Origin: Oscillospiraceae bacterium
Lineage (GTDB): Bacteria; Bacillota; Clostridia; Oscillospirales; CAG-272
NCBI GenBank assembly: GCA_015065105.1
Contig: SVQZ01000017.1
Location: forward strand, 1 to 50,449
Direction of reading: 5' to 3'
Length of the DNA: 50,449 bases
Below are positions 41,198 to 50,376 of the stretch, piece after piece; position 1 is the first letter of the stretch, and the number at the start of each line of letters is the position of its first letter. The position numbers were made by a program, and so were the translations under genes. Below the pieces are notes generated by a model. It saw only the letters and a program-made list of their open reading frames with translations. It did not search any database and was not told the DNA's origin.

Positions 41198-43585
41198 ATG
41201 AAAAAACGTTTAATTATCATTATCTCCGTATCGGTAATGCTGATATGCGCATTATCCTTGACGGTAAGCGCAAAATGGTGGGACGAAAATCCCTTTAAGG
41301 ACGTAAAAAGCTCTGACTGGTATTACGATGCGGTACGTATCTGTAACGAAAACAAGCTTTTTAACGGAACCTCAGCCACCACCTTTGAACCCTCGAAGCA
41401 GATGACAAGAGCGATGTTGGCGCAGGTTCTTGCAAATGCGGACGGATTCGATAAAAACGACTATAAAGGATCTTCCTTTATCGATGTTGATGAAAACAAG
41501 TGGTATGCTCCCGCAATAGAGTGGGCAAGCAGAAATAAGGTGACCGAGGGAACGGGAAACGGTAAGTTCTCTCCCGACACAGTGATCACCCGTCAGCAGC
41601 TTGCAACCATGCTCAGAAGATACGCAGAATATAAGGGCATGGACGTAAGTTGCGACTACGTAGCATTTGCAGGCTTTGACGATGCCGAAAAGGTATCCGA
41701 CTGGGCAAAGGACGGTATGGCATGGGCGGTATCAAACAAAGTTATCGCAGGTGCCGACGTTAATGGAACGCTTTATCTTAATCCTTTAAACAAGGCGACG
41801 AGAGCCGCTTGCTCCCAGATGCTTTCAAACTTCCTTTACATAGAGCCCCGTTATGAGATAAACGGCAATGATCTTTCTCTCTATAAAATAGTATATAATG
41901 AAAATGAAGAGGGCAGCGAGGGTCCCACTCTTGAATCTGCAGAATATCTTCAGGCGGCAATCAAAACCTCTCTCGGTATAGAACTTCCCATAGTTAAGGA
42001 TACCGAGATCTACGATTATGAGATCCTTGTAGGCAGAACCGCGCGCGAGGATTCCGGACTTGTTACGGTAGATCGTGACTCCTTTGAGGATGATCAGGTA
42101 TATATCTGGTCTGTTCAGGGCAACCGACTTGTTATTACAGGTATCGATTCCGATTACGACAACTATGACGACAGAAGCGGAAAAAACATCGCAGGTACCC
42201 GTAATGCTGTTTTTAATTTCTGTATGAACGAGCTGGGCTTCTATGAATACAGCGGTGTATATGATGACGACTTTGTATTCTGCGAGCCCGATCCGGTTAT
42301 CTCTCTTGAAGACGGATATTATTTTAAAGATATGACATGGTACAGAATGCGTACCTTCTATATGCAGGGCTCTGTTAACGGAACAGGCGGTTATTCCAAG
42401 TCTAAGGGCGGTAATATCAGCGAATGGCTGACAGGTGATTTCGGAAACGAGGATCTTTATCATGTGCAGACCCCCTGCATGACCGATGAAAATAACCTTG
42501 CGGCGGTTATCGAAAATGTAAGAAAGGTCCTTTCAAGTGACAGATACAGACAGGTAAGCGTTATAGGTATCGGTATCAACGATACTCCCAGTATATGTCT
42601 CTGCGATAATTGCAGAGCGGTGATCCGCCAGTATAAGGCAAAGTCTGCAACCCTTGTACTTTTTGTGAATGCAATTTGTGAGGCGGTGGAGGATGAATAT
42701 CCCGAGGTCAAGTTCCAGATCGGTGCTTACGGTGTTTGTCAGGCACCCCCTGTAGGAATTACCCTGCATGATAATATTATGGTAGAGTTTTATACGGTAG
42801 CAAATTGCAGCGGACATGCCTATGAGGATACAAACTGCTCGATCAACAAGACAGTTGCCGAATACCTTCAGGGCTGGGACGAAATTGCTGCAGGTGAGAT
42901 CGTTGTATGGGACCACACAGGCGGCTTCATATACTTCATGACACCTCAGCCCGACTGGGATTCCTTGCTTACAAATGTCCGTTTCTTTGCCGAAGCAAAC
43001 GCAAGAGAAATGCTCATGAACTCTGTATTCTACGGTGAGGATCTTCCTAACGGTGAGTCCCCCGAGGTACACGCAGACCTCGGTAACATAAGAGCATATA
43101 TGCTCTCAATAATCTATATGGATCCATTCATGTCTCAGGAGGAGTTCTACTACAGACTTAATGCTTGTCTTAAGGCAAACTACGGTGACGGTTGGAAGTA
43201 TATCCGTGAATATATAGATATCATCTCGGAACTTGGTAACAGTAAGGATCATTCCTTCCATGCTCCGCCCAGCGGTCACTATGACTTTGCTGAGGTATGC
43301 GAGGTGGCGGATTATGTTGATACCCTTTGGGAGAAGGCAAAGGAGAGCGCCGTGGGAGATTCGCTTACTCGTCTTTTGATTCATGAGACCTCATGGATAT
43401 ATCTTCGTCAGTGTGCTTCCTACGAAAGCCGTTATGAAAACGGAACCGAGGAAGAGCGTGCGGAATATGTGGCACAGAACCAGTATCTGCTTGACTGCAT
43501 TCTCGATTACCGTTTGCACTGGACAGAGGGAACACTCAATCTTCTCGAAAATCTTGATATGACAGTTGCGCCCAACAGATGGTAA
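41198..43585 (+). CDS. SLH-anchored DUF4838 surface protein 2
   Basis: This 795-residue paralogue of the gene at 37710 has the same layout: signal peptide, three SLH repeats (about 32-215) and a DUF4838 domain ('YEILVGRTAREDSG', 'ICLCDNCRAVIRQYKAKSAT', 'IVVWDHTGGFIYFMTPQPDW'). The SLH DNA includes a 234-bp stretch identical to gene 1, while the DUF4838 domains have diverged widely. This points to gene conversion or selection on the anchor and a different ligand or substrate for each head. Its start abuts the previous stop; AAAAGGAG lies just inside the upstream gene. Confidence 0.9.
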   Translation: MKKRLIIIISVSVMLICALSLTVSAKWWDENPFKDVKSSDWYYDAVRICNENKLFNGTSATTFEPSKQMTRAMLAQVLANADGFDKNDYKGSSFIDVDENKWYAPAIEWASRNKVTEGTGNGKFSPDTVITRQQLATMLRRYAEYKGMDVSCDYVAFAGFDDAEKVSDWAKDGMAWAVSNKVIAGADVNGTLYLNPLNKATRAACSQMLSNFLYIEPRYEINGNDLSLYKIVYNENEEGSEGPTLESAEYLQAAIKTSLGIELPIVKDTEIYDYEILVGRTAREDSGLVTVDRDSFEDDQVYIWSVQGNRLVITGIDSDYDNYDDRSGKNIAGTRNAVFNFCMNELGFYEYSGVYDDDFVFCEPDPVISLEDGYYFKDMTWYRMRTFYMQGSVNGTGGYSKSKGGNISEWLTGDFGNEDLYHVQTPCMTDENNLAAVIENVRKVLSSDRYRQVSVIGIGINDTPSICLCDNCRAVIRQYKAKSATLVLFVNAICEAVEDEYPEVKFQIGAYGVCQAPPVGITLHDNIMVEFYTVANCSGHAYEDTNCSINKTVAEYLQGWDEIAAGEIVVWDHTGGFIYFMTPQPDWDSLLTNVRFFAEANAREMLMNSVFYGEDLPNGESPEVHADLGNIRAYMLSIIYMDPFMSQEEFYYRLNACLKANYGDGWKYIREYIDIISELGNSKDHSFHAPPSGHYDFAEVCEVADYVDTLWEKAKESAVGDSLTRLLIHETSWIYLRQCASYESRYENGTEEERAEYVAQNQYLLDCILDYRLHWTEGTLNLLENLDMTVAPNRW

Positions 43586-43651
43586 GCGGTTGGCAACTTG
43601 AATATCGGGTGATCTTCCCTTAAGAAGTAAAGTGATTTAACTTCAATAATA

Positions 43652-43693
43652 ACAGAGAGTCTAACCTACAGCTATGTATGTCGGATTCTCTGT
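43652..43693 (+). terminator. Terminator of the surface operon
   Basis: 10-bp arms, 43652-43661 and 43684-43693, with an inner hairpin, are followed by TTTTGTTT. Confidence 0.75.
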
Positions 43694-43721
43694 TTTGTTT
43701 ATAGCCTGACTTCAAATCCTG

Positions 43722-43750
43722 TTGACACTTTATCCCATGGATGATATAAT
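43722..43750 (+). promoter_or_regulatory. Promoter of the Tet(M)-like GTPase gene
   Basis: A perfect TTGACA (43722-43727), 17-nt spacer and TATAAT (43745-43750) lie 28 nt before the ATG. Confidence 0.85.
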
Positions 43751-43778
43751 TGTTTTATCAAATTCCGAGGATAAAAAT

Positions 43779-45680
43779 ATGAAAAAAACTATTGGCATAT
43801 TTGCCCACGTTGATGCAGGTAAGACCACTCTTTGCGAAGCGTTGCTTTATAATAACGGCGCGATACATAAAAAGGGAAGAGTTGATACGGGTGATACGGT
43901 AATGGATACAGCCGCAGTGGAAAGGCAGAGAGGAATAACCTGTTTTTCCGGGGCAGCCGGATTTAAATTTAATAATAACGATTACTATCTCATAGACACT
44001 CCGGGTCATACTGATTTTCTTCCGGATACAGAGCGATGTATGGCAGCTCTTGACTGTGCCGTACTTTGCGTTTCGGGAGTGGAGGGAGTGGAGAGTAATA
44101 CCGAACTTCTTTGGGAGCTTCTTTGCGAATACGCTGTTCCCGTTATCATTTTTATCAATAAATGCGATCGTGATATTGCAGATACAAAAAGAGCCTTTAA
44201 TGAGTTGAAAAAGCGTTTTTCCGAGGATATATATTTCTTTGACAGCGAAGAATATACCGAAGCGATAGCGGTAAGTGATGAGGCTTTGATGGAGAAATTT
44301 TTTAAGGGTCAGCTTTCGGATGTCGAAAGGAACGAAAAGGCGTCCGAGCTTTTCATGCAAAGAAAACTTTTCCCTGTGCTTTATGGTTCCGCGCTTTCAA
44401 ACGAGGGTATATATGAGCTTATGGCTGCTCTTGACGAGGTCTGCCGTACGGATTATGACGAAAATGCACCCTTAACTGCAGAAATATTTAAGGTACGAAA
44501 CGAGAAGGACAAACGTGTTATGCTCTGTCATATCAGAAGCGGTTCTCTTTCGGTAAGGGATGAATTACCTAATGGTGAAAGAGTATCAGAGATAAGAGTA
44601 TTTGATTCCTCAAAAAGCACCAATACACCTAAGGTGATTGCCGGGGATACGGTAGAGATATGCGGGATATATAACTATTACGCGGGGGAACGTATAGGTA
44701 AGGACGCTTCAGAATTCAAGAGTGTTCCTGCCTTAACGGCAAGACTTGTCTATCCCGAAAACGTCTCATCCTCCGATATGATCTCAAAAATGAAGATACT
44801 TGAGGATGAGGAGCCGACCTTGTCTGTTGAGCATATACGTCAGACCGGGGAAATATCTGTTTGCGTTATGGGAAAGATAGAGCTTGAAATATTAAAGCAG
44901 AGGATATCGGAGAGGTTTTCTCTTGATTGCGATTTCGGCTCGTGTGAGCCCATATACAAGGAAACGCTGTGTGAAAGTACGGTTGGTTACGGTCATTACG
45001 AGCCCCTGCGCCATTACAGCGAGGTGCATTTACGAATAGAGCCCGCAAAGCGGGGAAGCGGTATATCCTTTAAAAGCGAGTGCCCGCTGAATACTCTTAC
45101 CTCAAATTATCAGAATCTTATCCGTACCCACGTTTTTGAAAGAGAACATAAGGGGGTGCTTACGGGTTCGCCCCTGACAGACGTCAGGATCACCCTCCTT
45201 GTCGGTGCTGCCCATGAAAAGCATACCGAGGGCGGTGACTTCCGCGAGTCAACCTACCGCGCCGTCCGTCACGGTCTTATGAGAGGAAAAAGTAAGCTTC
45301 TTGAGCCATATTATAAATGCCGTTTTGCCGTTGATATAAGCCTTTGCGGAAGGGTGCTTTCCGATATCACGAAAATGTGCGGTAAGGATGCAACGACAGA
45401 AAATTCGGGAGAATATTCTGTTATAACCGCAAGGATACCCGTTTCGGAAATTTCCGAATATCAAAGTGAATTTGCTTCATATACCAAGGGTAATGGACGG
45501 CTCAATATGACATTTTGCGGTTATGACGACTGTCATAACGAAGCCAAAGTCGTAGAAAGATATGCCTATGACCCCGAAAGAGACCTTGAAAATACCGCAG
45601 ATTCGGTATTTTGTGCCAAAGGAGCAGGCTTTTTAGTGCCCTGGCGCGAGGTGGAAAAATATATTCATTGTAAATCTTGA
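43779..45680 (+). CDS. Tet(M)/EF-G-like translational GTPase
   Basis: This 633-residue protein has G1 'AHVDAGKTTLCEAL', G2 'ERQRGIT', G3 'DTPGHTDF' and G4 'NKCDRD', then domains II-V of the EF-G/tetracycline ribosomal protection fold ('EDEEPTLSVEHIRQTGEISV', 'GHYEPLRHYSEVHLRIEP', 'TDVRITLLVGAAHEKH'). Length matches Tet(M)-type proteins (about 640). There is no mobile-element context, so it may be a native chromosomal relative and not a resistance determinant. GAGG precedes the ATG. Resistance cannot be inferred from sequence here. Confidence 0.9.
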   Translation: MKKTIGIFAHVDAGKTTLCEALLYNNGAIHKKGRVDTGDTVMDTAAVERQRGITCFSGAAGFKFNNNDYYLIDTPGHTDFLPDTERCMAALDCAVLCVSGVEGVESNTELLWELLCEYAVPVIIFINKCDRDIADTKRAFNELKKRFSEDIYFFDSEEYTEAIAVSDEALMEKFFKGQLSDVERNEKASELFMQRKLFPVLYGSALSNEGIYELMAALDEVCRTDYDENAPLTAEIFKVRNEKDKRVMLCHIRSGSLSVRDELPNGERVSEIRVFDSSKSTNTPKVIAGDTVEICGIYNYYAGERIGKDASEFKSVPALTARLVYPENVSSSDMISKMKILEDEEPTLSVEHIRQTGEISVCVMGKIELEILKQRISERFSLDCDFGSCEPIYKETLCESTVGYGHYEPLRHYSEVHLRIEPAKRGSGISFKSECPLNTLTSNYQNLIRTHVFEREHKGVLTGSPLTDVRITLLVGAAHEKHTEGGDFRESTYRAVRHGLMRGKSKLLEPYYKCRFAVDISLCGRVLSDITKMCGKDATTENSGEYSVITARIPVSEISEYQSEFASYTKGNGRLNMTFCGYDDCHNEAKVVERYAYDPERDLENTADSVFCAKGAGFLVPWREVEKYIHCKS

Positions 45681-45687
45681 AAAAAAC

Positions 45688-45716
45688 TTGCATTTTGTAA
45701 ATCAATGTGTTATAAT
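45688..45716 (+). promoter_or_regulatory. Ferredoxin promoter
   Basis: TTGCAT (45688-45693) and TATAAT (45711-45716) have a 17-nt spacer. It begins 8 nt after the preceding stop. Confidence 0.75.
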
Positions 45717-45751
45717 AGGCACAACAAAAAACAACATGGAGGTATTTTGTA

Positions 45752-45922
45752 ATGGCATACGTTATCGGAGACGCTTGCATCGCTTGCGGTGCTTGTTCTG
45801 AGGCTTGCCCCGTTGAGTGCATTACCGACGGCGGCGATAAGTACGTTATCGACGCAGATGCTTGCGTAGATTGCGGTACTTGTGCAGGTACTTGCCCTGT
45901 AGAGGCTATTGCAGCTGAATAA
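45752..45922 (+). CDS. 2[4Fe-4S] ferredoxin (clostridial type)
   Basis: This 56-residue protein has two CxxCxxCxxxCP clusters, 'CIACGACSEACPVECI' and 'CVDCGTCAGTCPVEAI', and is full length for clostridial ferredoxins. It is a cytoplasmic low-potential electron carrier for fermentative and hydrogenase reactions. GGAGG precedes the ATG by 8-9 nt. It is a single gene with its own promoter and a strong terminator, consistent with high expression. Confidence 0.97.
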   Translation: MAYVIGDACIACGACSEACPVECITDGGDKYVIDADACVDCGTCAGTCPVEAIAAE

Positions 45923-45937
45923 TTACTTATTGTAAAA

Positions 45938-45968
45938 AACAAAAGGCAGGTTCTACCTGCCTTTTGTT
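45938..45968 (+). terminator. Ferredoxin terminator
   Basis: 14-bp arms, 45938-45951 and 45955-45968, flank a TCT loop, with TTTTGTT at the end of the 3' arm. Confidence 0.9.
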
Positions 45969-46073
45969 ATGATACGACGGATTTACCACCTCGTGCAATT
46001 GAGAATAGGTATAAATATAGTTAAGGCGGAATTGGGTGCAGCGCTTGCTGCCTTTTGTTGTGTTGTTTGGGAT

Positions 46074-46814
46074 ATGATTGAATTATATGAAGATGAGACC
46101 TTAACAAGGGTCAACGAAAACTTAAATCTAATACAAAAAAAGCAGGGTCTTACCTTCGGCACCGATGCCTACCTGCTATATGCCTATATGAAGGCACAGA
46201 AAAGCTCTGTTGCCGTTGATCTCGGATGCGGAACGGGCATAATATCCCTTTTGTGTGCCTCAAAGGGTAAATTTAAAAAGATATACGCCGTTGACATTCA
46301 AGAGGAATTCTGCTCGGTGGCAAAGCGTAACGCCGAGGCAAACTCCCTTGACAATGTGGAGATAGTACATTCTGACGTAAGAGAGCTCAGGCTTGAAGCG
46401 GACGTTGTTTTTACGAATCCCCCTTATATGCGCTCGGACAGCGGAAGATCAAACGAAAGCTCTGCTAAAAATATTGCAAGACACGAGATATTCGGCGGTA
46501 TATTCGATTTTACCGAGGCAGCGTCAAGAATACTCAAATTCGGAGGACTCTTTTACTGCGTTTACCGTCCCGACAGGCTATGCGATCTTATATGCTCCAT
46601 GCGTGAAAGCGGCATCGAGCCCAAAAGAATGACCTTCGTTCATGCAACCGAAGAGCACGAGCCTTCAATGGTGCTTATCGAAGGAAAAAAGGGGGCAAAG
46701 CCCTCTGTAGTATTAACAAAGCCCCTTATACTCAATAACGAGAAAGGGGAAAGTGAAGACGTTAAATATATTTACGAAAGAGGTGAGTTCGGTGAGCGTT
46801 TCTGTAAACGATGA
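46074..46814 (+). CDS. trmN6: tRNA1(Val) (adenine-37-N6)-methyltransferase-like, TrmN6/YabB
   Basis: This 246-residue protein has 'QKKQGLTFGTDAYLLYAYM' at the N-terminus as in YfiC/YabB, SAM motif 'AVDLGCGTGIISLL', 'YAVDIQEEFCSVAKRNAE' and the N6-methyltransferase motif 'TNPPYMRSDSGR'. A conserved 'ARHEIFGGIFDFTEAASRIL' follows. ATG 46074 is chosen from family N-termini; the site ahead is weak. It overlaps rsmI by 23 nt, an order also seen in the yabB-yazA-rsmI locus of Bacillus, here without yazA. Confidence 0.9.
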   Translation: MIELYEDETLTRVNENLNLIQKKQGLTFGTDAYLLYAYMKAQKSSVAVDLGCGTGIISLLCASKGKFKKIYAVDIQEEFCSVAKRNAEANSLDNVEIVHSDVRELRLEADVVFTNPPYMRSDSGRSNESSAKNIARHEIFGGIFDFTEAASRILKFGGLFYCVYRPDRLCDLICSMRESGIEPKRMTFVHATEEHEPSMVLIEGKKGAKPSVVLTKPLILNNEKGESEDVKYIYERGEFGERFCKR

Positions 46815-47655
46815 AAAGAATAGGGTCGAAAAGGGTTGCCTTTATCTTGTGGCTACCCCTATAGGAAATCTTTCGGATATAAGTGAAAGAGCGGTAAAGG
46901 TGCTCTCCGAGGTTGATTTCGTAGCGGCAGAGGACACCCGAAATACAGGAAAATTGCTTTCCGCCCTCGGTATCTCGAAATCGATGACCTCTTATTACGA
47001 GCATAATAAAAAATCAAGCGGCGAGTCTATTATCCGACGTTTGAAGTCGGGGGAGAGCTGTGCTCTCGTCACAGACGCGGGAACTCCCGCCATAAGTGAT
47101 CCCGGTGAGGATATAGTTCGCGAATGTATAAAGGAGAATATTAAGGTAACGAGCCTCCCCGGAGCCTGTGCCGTTATCGTCGCCCTTACGCTTTCGGGTA
47201 TGGATACAAGAAAGTTTACCTTTGAGGGCTTTTTGCCGGTTAAAGGGAAAGAACGTAAGGAAGCACTTTCCGAATTGGCTCTTGAAAAAAGAACTCTTAT
47301 ACTCTATGAAGCCCCCCATAAATTAAAGACTACCCTTGAGGATCTTTTGGAGTATTTCGGAGACCGTAATATCGCCCTCTGCCGTGAGCTTACAAAGCTC
47401 AACGAGGAGGTAATGCGAGTTACAATTTCCGAGGCCTTAAAATATTATACCGAAAATGACCCGAGAGGGGAATACGTTTTAGTCCTTGAAGGTACAAAAA
47501 ATACGGTCACATCCGCCTTTTGGCAGGAAATGACCGTACCCGAGCATATTGATTTTTACGTTACCCAAGGAATGAAAAAGATGGATGCCATAAAGCAGAC
47601 TGCGAAGGACCGCGGTGTGCCTAAAAACGATATCTACAAGGAGACCCTTAAATAA
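46792..47655 (+). CDS. rsmI: 16S rRNA (cytidine-1402-2'-O)-methyltransferase
   Basis: This 287-residue tetrapyrrole-methylase-fold protein has 'LYLVATPIGNLSDISERAVK', 'AEDTRNTGKLLSALGI', 'VTDAGTPAISDPGEDIV', 'SLPGACAVIVAL' and 'ILYEAPHKLKTTLEDL'. It methylates C1402 in the ribosomal decoding centre. The GTG at 46792, with AGGTGA 5 nt ahead, is preferred over GTGs at 46753 and 46783. It is coupled to trmN6. Its 3' end overlaps the convergent dapA by 8 bp with no terminator between. Confidence 0.95.
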   Translation: MSVSVNDEKNRVEKGCLYLVATPIGNLSDISERAVKVLSEVDFVAAEDTRNTGKLLSALGISKSMTSYYEHNKKSSGESIIRRLKSGESCALVTDAGTPAISDPGEDIVRECIKENIKVTSLPGACAVIVALTLSGMDTRKFTFEGFLPVKGKERKEALSELALEKRTLILYEAPHKLKTTLEDLLEYFGDRNIALCRELTKLNEEVMRVTISEALKYYTENDPRGEYVLVLEGTKNTVTSAFWQEMTVPEHIDFYVTQGMKKMDAIKQTAKDRGVPKNDIYKETLK

Positions 47656-48538
47656 TATTAAGGCGCTTGAGTTCGTTTTTCAAAAGCCGCTGACCCTCGT
47701 CGCTCATTTCAACCAAGGGCAGTCGGGGAGCTCCGCAATTATATCCGAGCATCCTCATTGCCGCCTTTACGGGAATGGGGTTTATATCGCTGAAAAGAAG
47801 AGAATTTAATTCGCATAATTTTATATGCATACGATATGCGGTGTCATATTCCTTTTTAAACCAATTGTCGCATATTTCATGTAAATATCCCGGGATTATA
47901 TTTGACGTGACAGATATTACTCCCATACCTCCCACCGCAAGGGTGGAGATAAGGTTGTCGTCGTTACCCGTATAGACGTAATATTTATCCCCCATCTCGT
48001 ACACGAGACGGGCAAATTTTCCTATACTCCCTCCCGCTTCCTTTATACCAACTATATTCGGATGCGAGGAAAGAGCGCGGTAAACCTCTATGGGTATATC
48101 CACGGTGGTTCTTGAAGGGACGTTATATATTATCATCGGTATATCTGCCGAATCGGCAATGGAGGAAAAGCTTTTTATTAGACCCTTGGAATTTGCGCGG
48201 TTGTAATATGGGGTTACAAGTAAAAGCCCGTCTGCCCCGTTCGCCACAGCAGATTTGGACATCATTACTGCGTGGGCGGTATCGTTTGATCCGGTTCCGC
48301 AGATCAAGGGAACTCTTTTGTTTATTACCTCTGCTGCATGAGATATCATCCTTTGATGCTCAGTATCCGAAAGGGTCGGAGCCTCTCCGGTGGTTCCGCA
48401 GAGAACTATGGCGTCAATACCCTCATTTATCTGAAATTCAAGTATTCGGGTAAGCTCCTTGTAATTCACCTCGCCCGAATCTGTAAAGGGTGTCACAACG
48501 GCAGTTGCCGCGCCCTTGAAAAGAAATTTTTTACTCAT
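47648..48538 (-). CDS. dapA: 4-hydroxy-tetrahydrodipicolinate synthase
   Basis: This 296-residue TIM-barrel enzyme condenses pyruvate with aspartate semialdehyde (lysine/diaminopimelate pathway). Signatures are '[20 protein letters not shown]', catalytic Tyr in '[15 protein letters not shown]' and Schiff-base Lys in '[13 protein letters not shown]'. AAGGAA precedes the ATG. It is transcribed divergently from queA with only 34 bp between starts and convergently to rsmI. No other lysine-pathway gene is nearby. Confidence 0.95.
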   Translation of the reverse strand: MSKKFLFKGAATAVVTPFTDSGEVNYKELTRILEFQINEGIDAIVLCGTTGEAPTLSDTEHQRMISHAAEVINKRVPLICGTGSNDTAHAVMMSKSAVANGADGLLLVTPYYNRANSKGLIKSFSSIADSADIPMIIYNVPSRTTVDIPIEVYRALSSHPNIVGIKEAGGSIGKFARLVYEMGDKYYVYTGNDDNLISTLAVGGMGVISVTSNIIPGYLHEICDNWFKKEYDTAYRMHIKLCELNSLLFSDINPIPVKAAMRMLGYNCGAPRLPLVEMSDEGQRLLKNELKRLNII

Positions 48539-48572
48539 AATTTATTCCTTATGTATTATTTTGGAGACTGAA

Positions 48573-49622
48573 ATGATTAGAAACGAAATGCCCGAAACCA
48601 ACCTTACAAAGCAAGACTTTTACTACGATCTCCCGGAGGACCGTATTGCTCAGACCCCTTTGAAGCAACGCGATTCCTCAAAGCTCATGGCAGTTGACCG
48701 TAAAACAGGGGCGATAGAGCACAAGATATTCCATGATATTATCGATTACTTGAACGAGGGGGATGTGCTGGTTATCAACGATTCTAAAGTCATTCCCGCC
48801 CGTCTTTACGGTGTAAAAGAGGATAGCGGAATAGATATGGAAGTACTTTTGCTCCGCGCACGCGGTCTTGACACATGGGAGGTGCTCTGCCGTCCCGGAA
48901 GACGTGCAAAGCCGGGTACTACCATTATATTCGGTAACGGACTTCTTCGTGCCATAGTTACCGATGTTATTGAGGACGGAAACAGAATCGTTCGCTTTGA
49001 ATACGAAGGAGAAAATCTCTATTCGATCTTTGATCGGATAGGTCATATGCCCCTTCCTCCCTATATTACCGAAAAATTAGAGGATAAAAACAGATATCAA
49101 ACCGTTTATGCAAGGGAGGAGGGCTCTGCTGCAGCTCCAACCGCAGGTCTTCATTTTACTCCCGAATTACTTGAAAGAATCAAAGAAAAAGGCGTGAAAA
49201 TAGCCCCGGTAATGCTTCACGTGGGTCTTGGCACCTTCCGTCCCGTAAAGGAGGATAAGCTTACCGACCATATTATGCACAGCGAGTTTATCTCTGTTTC
49301 AAAGGAAAGCGCGGATATCATCAATAACCGTAAGGGCAGACTTATCTGTGTAGGCACTACCTCATGCCGTACAATAGAGAGTGCCGCCGACGATAACGGA
49401 GTGGTTCAGCCAATATCGGGAGATACGGGAATATTCATTTACCCCGGCTATAAATTCAAGGCGGTAGAAGCTCTTATAACAAATTTCCATCTTCCCGAAA
49501 GTACACTTTTGATGCTTGTTTCTGCATTTTCCTCCCGTGAGATAATGCTTAACGCATACAACGAAGCGATCAAGAATGACTACCGTTTCTTCTCCTTCGG
49601 CGATGCGATGTTCATACACTAA
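48573..49622 (+). CDS. queA: S-adenosylmethionine:tRNA ribosyltransferase-isomerase
   Basis: This 349-residue protein makes epoxyqueuosine in tRNA by transferring the ribosyl part of SAM. Signatures are '[20 protein letters not shown]', '[14 protein letters not shown]', '[20 protein letters not shown]', '[17 protein letters not shown]', '[20 protein letters not shown]' and '[20 protein letters not shown]'. ATG 48573 follows TGGAGA. Its last codons, GDAMFIH plus stop, are the first part of the 183-bp tandem repeat that follows. Confidence 0.96.
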   Translation: MIRNEMPETNLTKQDFYYDLPEDRIAQTPLKQRDSSKLMAVDRKTGAIEHKIFHDIIDYLNEGDVLVINDSKVIPARLYGVKEDSGIDMEVLLLRARGLDTWEVLCRPGRRAKPGTTIIFGNGLLRAIVTDVIEDGNRIVRFEYEGENLYSIFDRIGHMPLPPYITEKLEDKNRYQTVYAREEGSAAAPTAGLHFTPELLERIKEKGVKIAPVMLHVGLGTFRPVKEDKLTDHIMHSEFISVSKESADIINNRKGRLICVGTTSCRTIESAADDNGVVQPISGDTGIFIYPGYKFKAVEALITNFHLPESTLLMLVSAFSSREIMLNAYNEAIKNDYRFFSFGDAMFIH

Positions 49623-50235
49623 GCCCCCAAAAACTTTGTTTTCGGGGGAGCCCCCGAGGGGACCCGTACGCTCGCGCCGCACTCACCGTGCGCGGGTCTG
49701 CAAGGTGTAAAAACCGTGGCGCATGTCCCCGGTTTTTACGGTATTTTATTGAAATGGAAAATCTTATATCCCGTAAGTATCGGAGATGCGATGTTTATAC
49801 ACTAAGCCCCCAAAAACTTCGTTTTCGGGGGAGCCCCCGATTCGACCCGTACGCTCGCGCCGCACTCACCGTGCGCGGGTCTGCAAGGTGTAAAAACCGT
49901 GGCACATGTCCCCGGTTTTTACGAAAATTTATTGTATTAATTCTTCTCATATCCCGTAAACTTCGGAGATGCGATGTTCATACACTAAGCCCCCAAAAAC
50001 TTTGTTTTCGGGGGAGCCCCCGAGGGGACCCGTACGCTCGCGCCGCACTCACCGTGCGCGGGTCTGCAAGGTGTAAAAACCGTGGCGCATGTCCCCGGTT
50101 TTTACGGTATTTTATTGAAATGGAAAATCTTATATCCCGTAAGTATCGGAGATGCGATGTTCATACACTAAGCCCCCAAAAACTTCGTTTTCGGGGGAAC
50201 CCCCGAGGGGACCCGTACGCTCGTACCGTACTCAA
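49595..50235 (+). repeat. 183-bp tandem repeat, about 3.5 units, starting inside queA
   Basis: The landmark AAGCCCCC recurs at 49621, 49804, 49987 and 50170, exactly 183 bp apart. Each unit has the end of queA (CGGxGATGCGATGTTCAT... stop), then hairpin 1 (C5-AAAAC/GTTTT-G5), hairpin 2 (GACCCG/CGGGTC), hairpin 3 (GTAAAAACCG/CGGTTTTTAC) and an AT-rich tail. Units 1 and 3 are identical over 194 bp (49602-49795), while unit 2 differs at many positions, so a 366-bp dimer was probably duplicated. Unit 4 decays after about 50223. Confidence 0.95.
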
Positions 50236-50295
50236 CTTAATCTACTCTATAGTAAAAACTTACTGAATAAAATGGAGCGGTTTTTTGTATATTAA

Positions 50296-50325
50296 GAAGT
50301 CCTCAGGCAGATGCCTGAGGACTTC
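50296..50325. repeat. Perfect 14-bp palindrome
   Basis: Arms 50296-50309 and 50312-50325 are separated by GA. No T-run follows on either strand, so a terminator role is uncertain. Nothing else is recognised in 50236-50376. Confidence 0.6.
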
Positions 50326-50376
50326 AGACTGTCGAAAAAGTCGGTCGGACGTGTGAAAGTAATTATTAATTAAGTA

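Noticed and set aside
43779-45680. Calling the GTPase an acquired tetracycline resistance gene
   Set aside because: The fold is shared with native translation factors, and no mobile context or drug-contact evidence can be read here.
49595-50235. CRISPR or retron-type array
   Set aside because: Units are 183 bp with nearly identical sequence throughout and no variable spacers; no reverse transcriptase lies nearby.
49688-50266. A 192-codon open frame made of three near-identical 61-residue units across the tandem repeat
   Set aside because: It stays open only because the period (183 bp) is a multiple of three. It runs through hairpins and an out-of-frame copy of the queA end, has no good ribosome site, and its composition (Arg/Cys/Pro) is typical of repeat translation.
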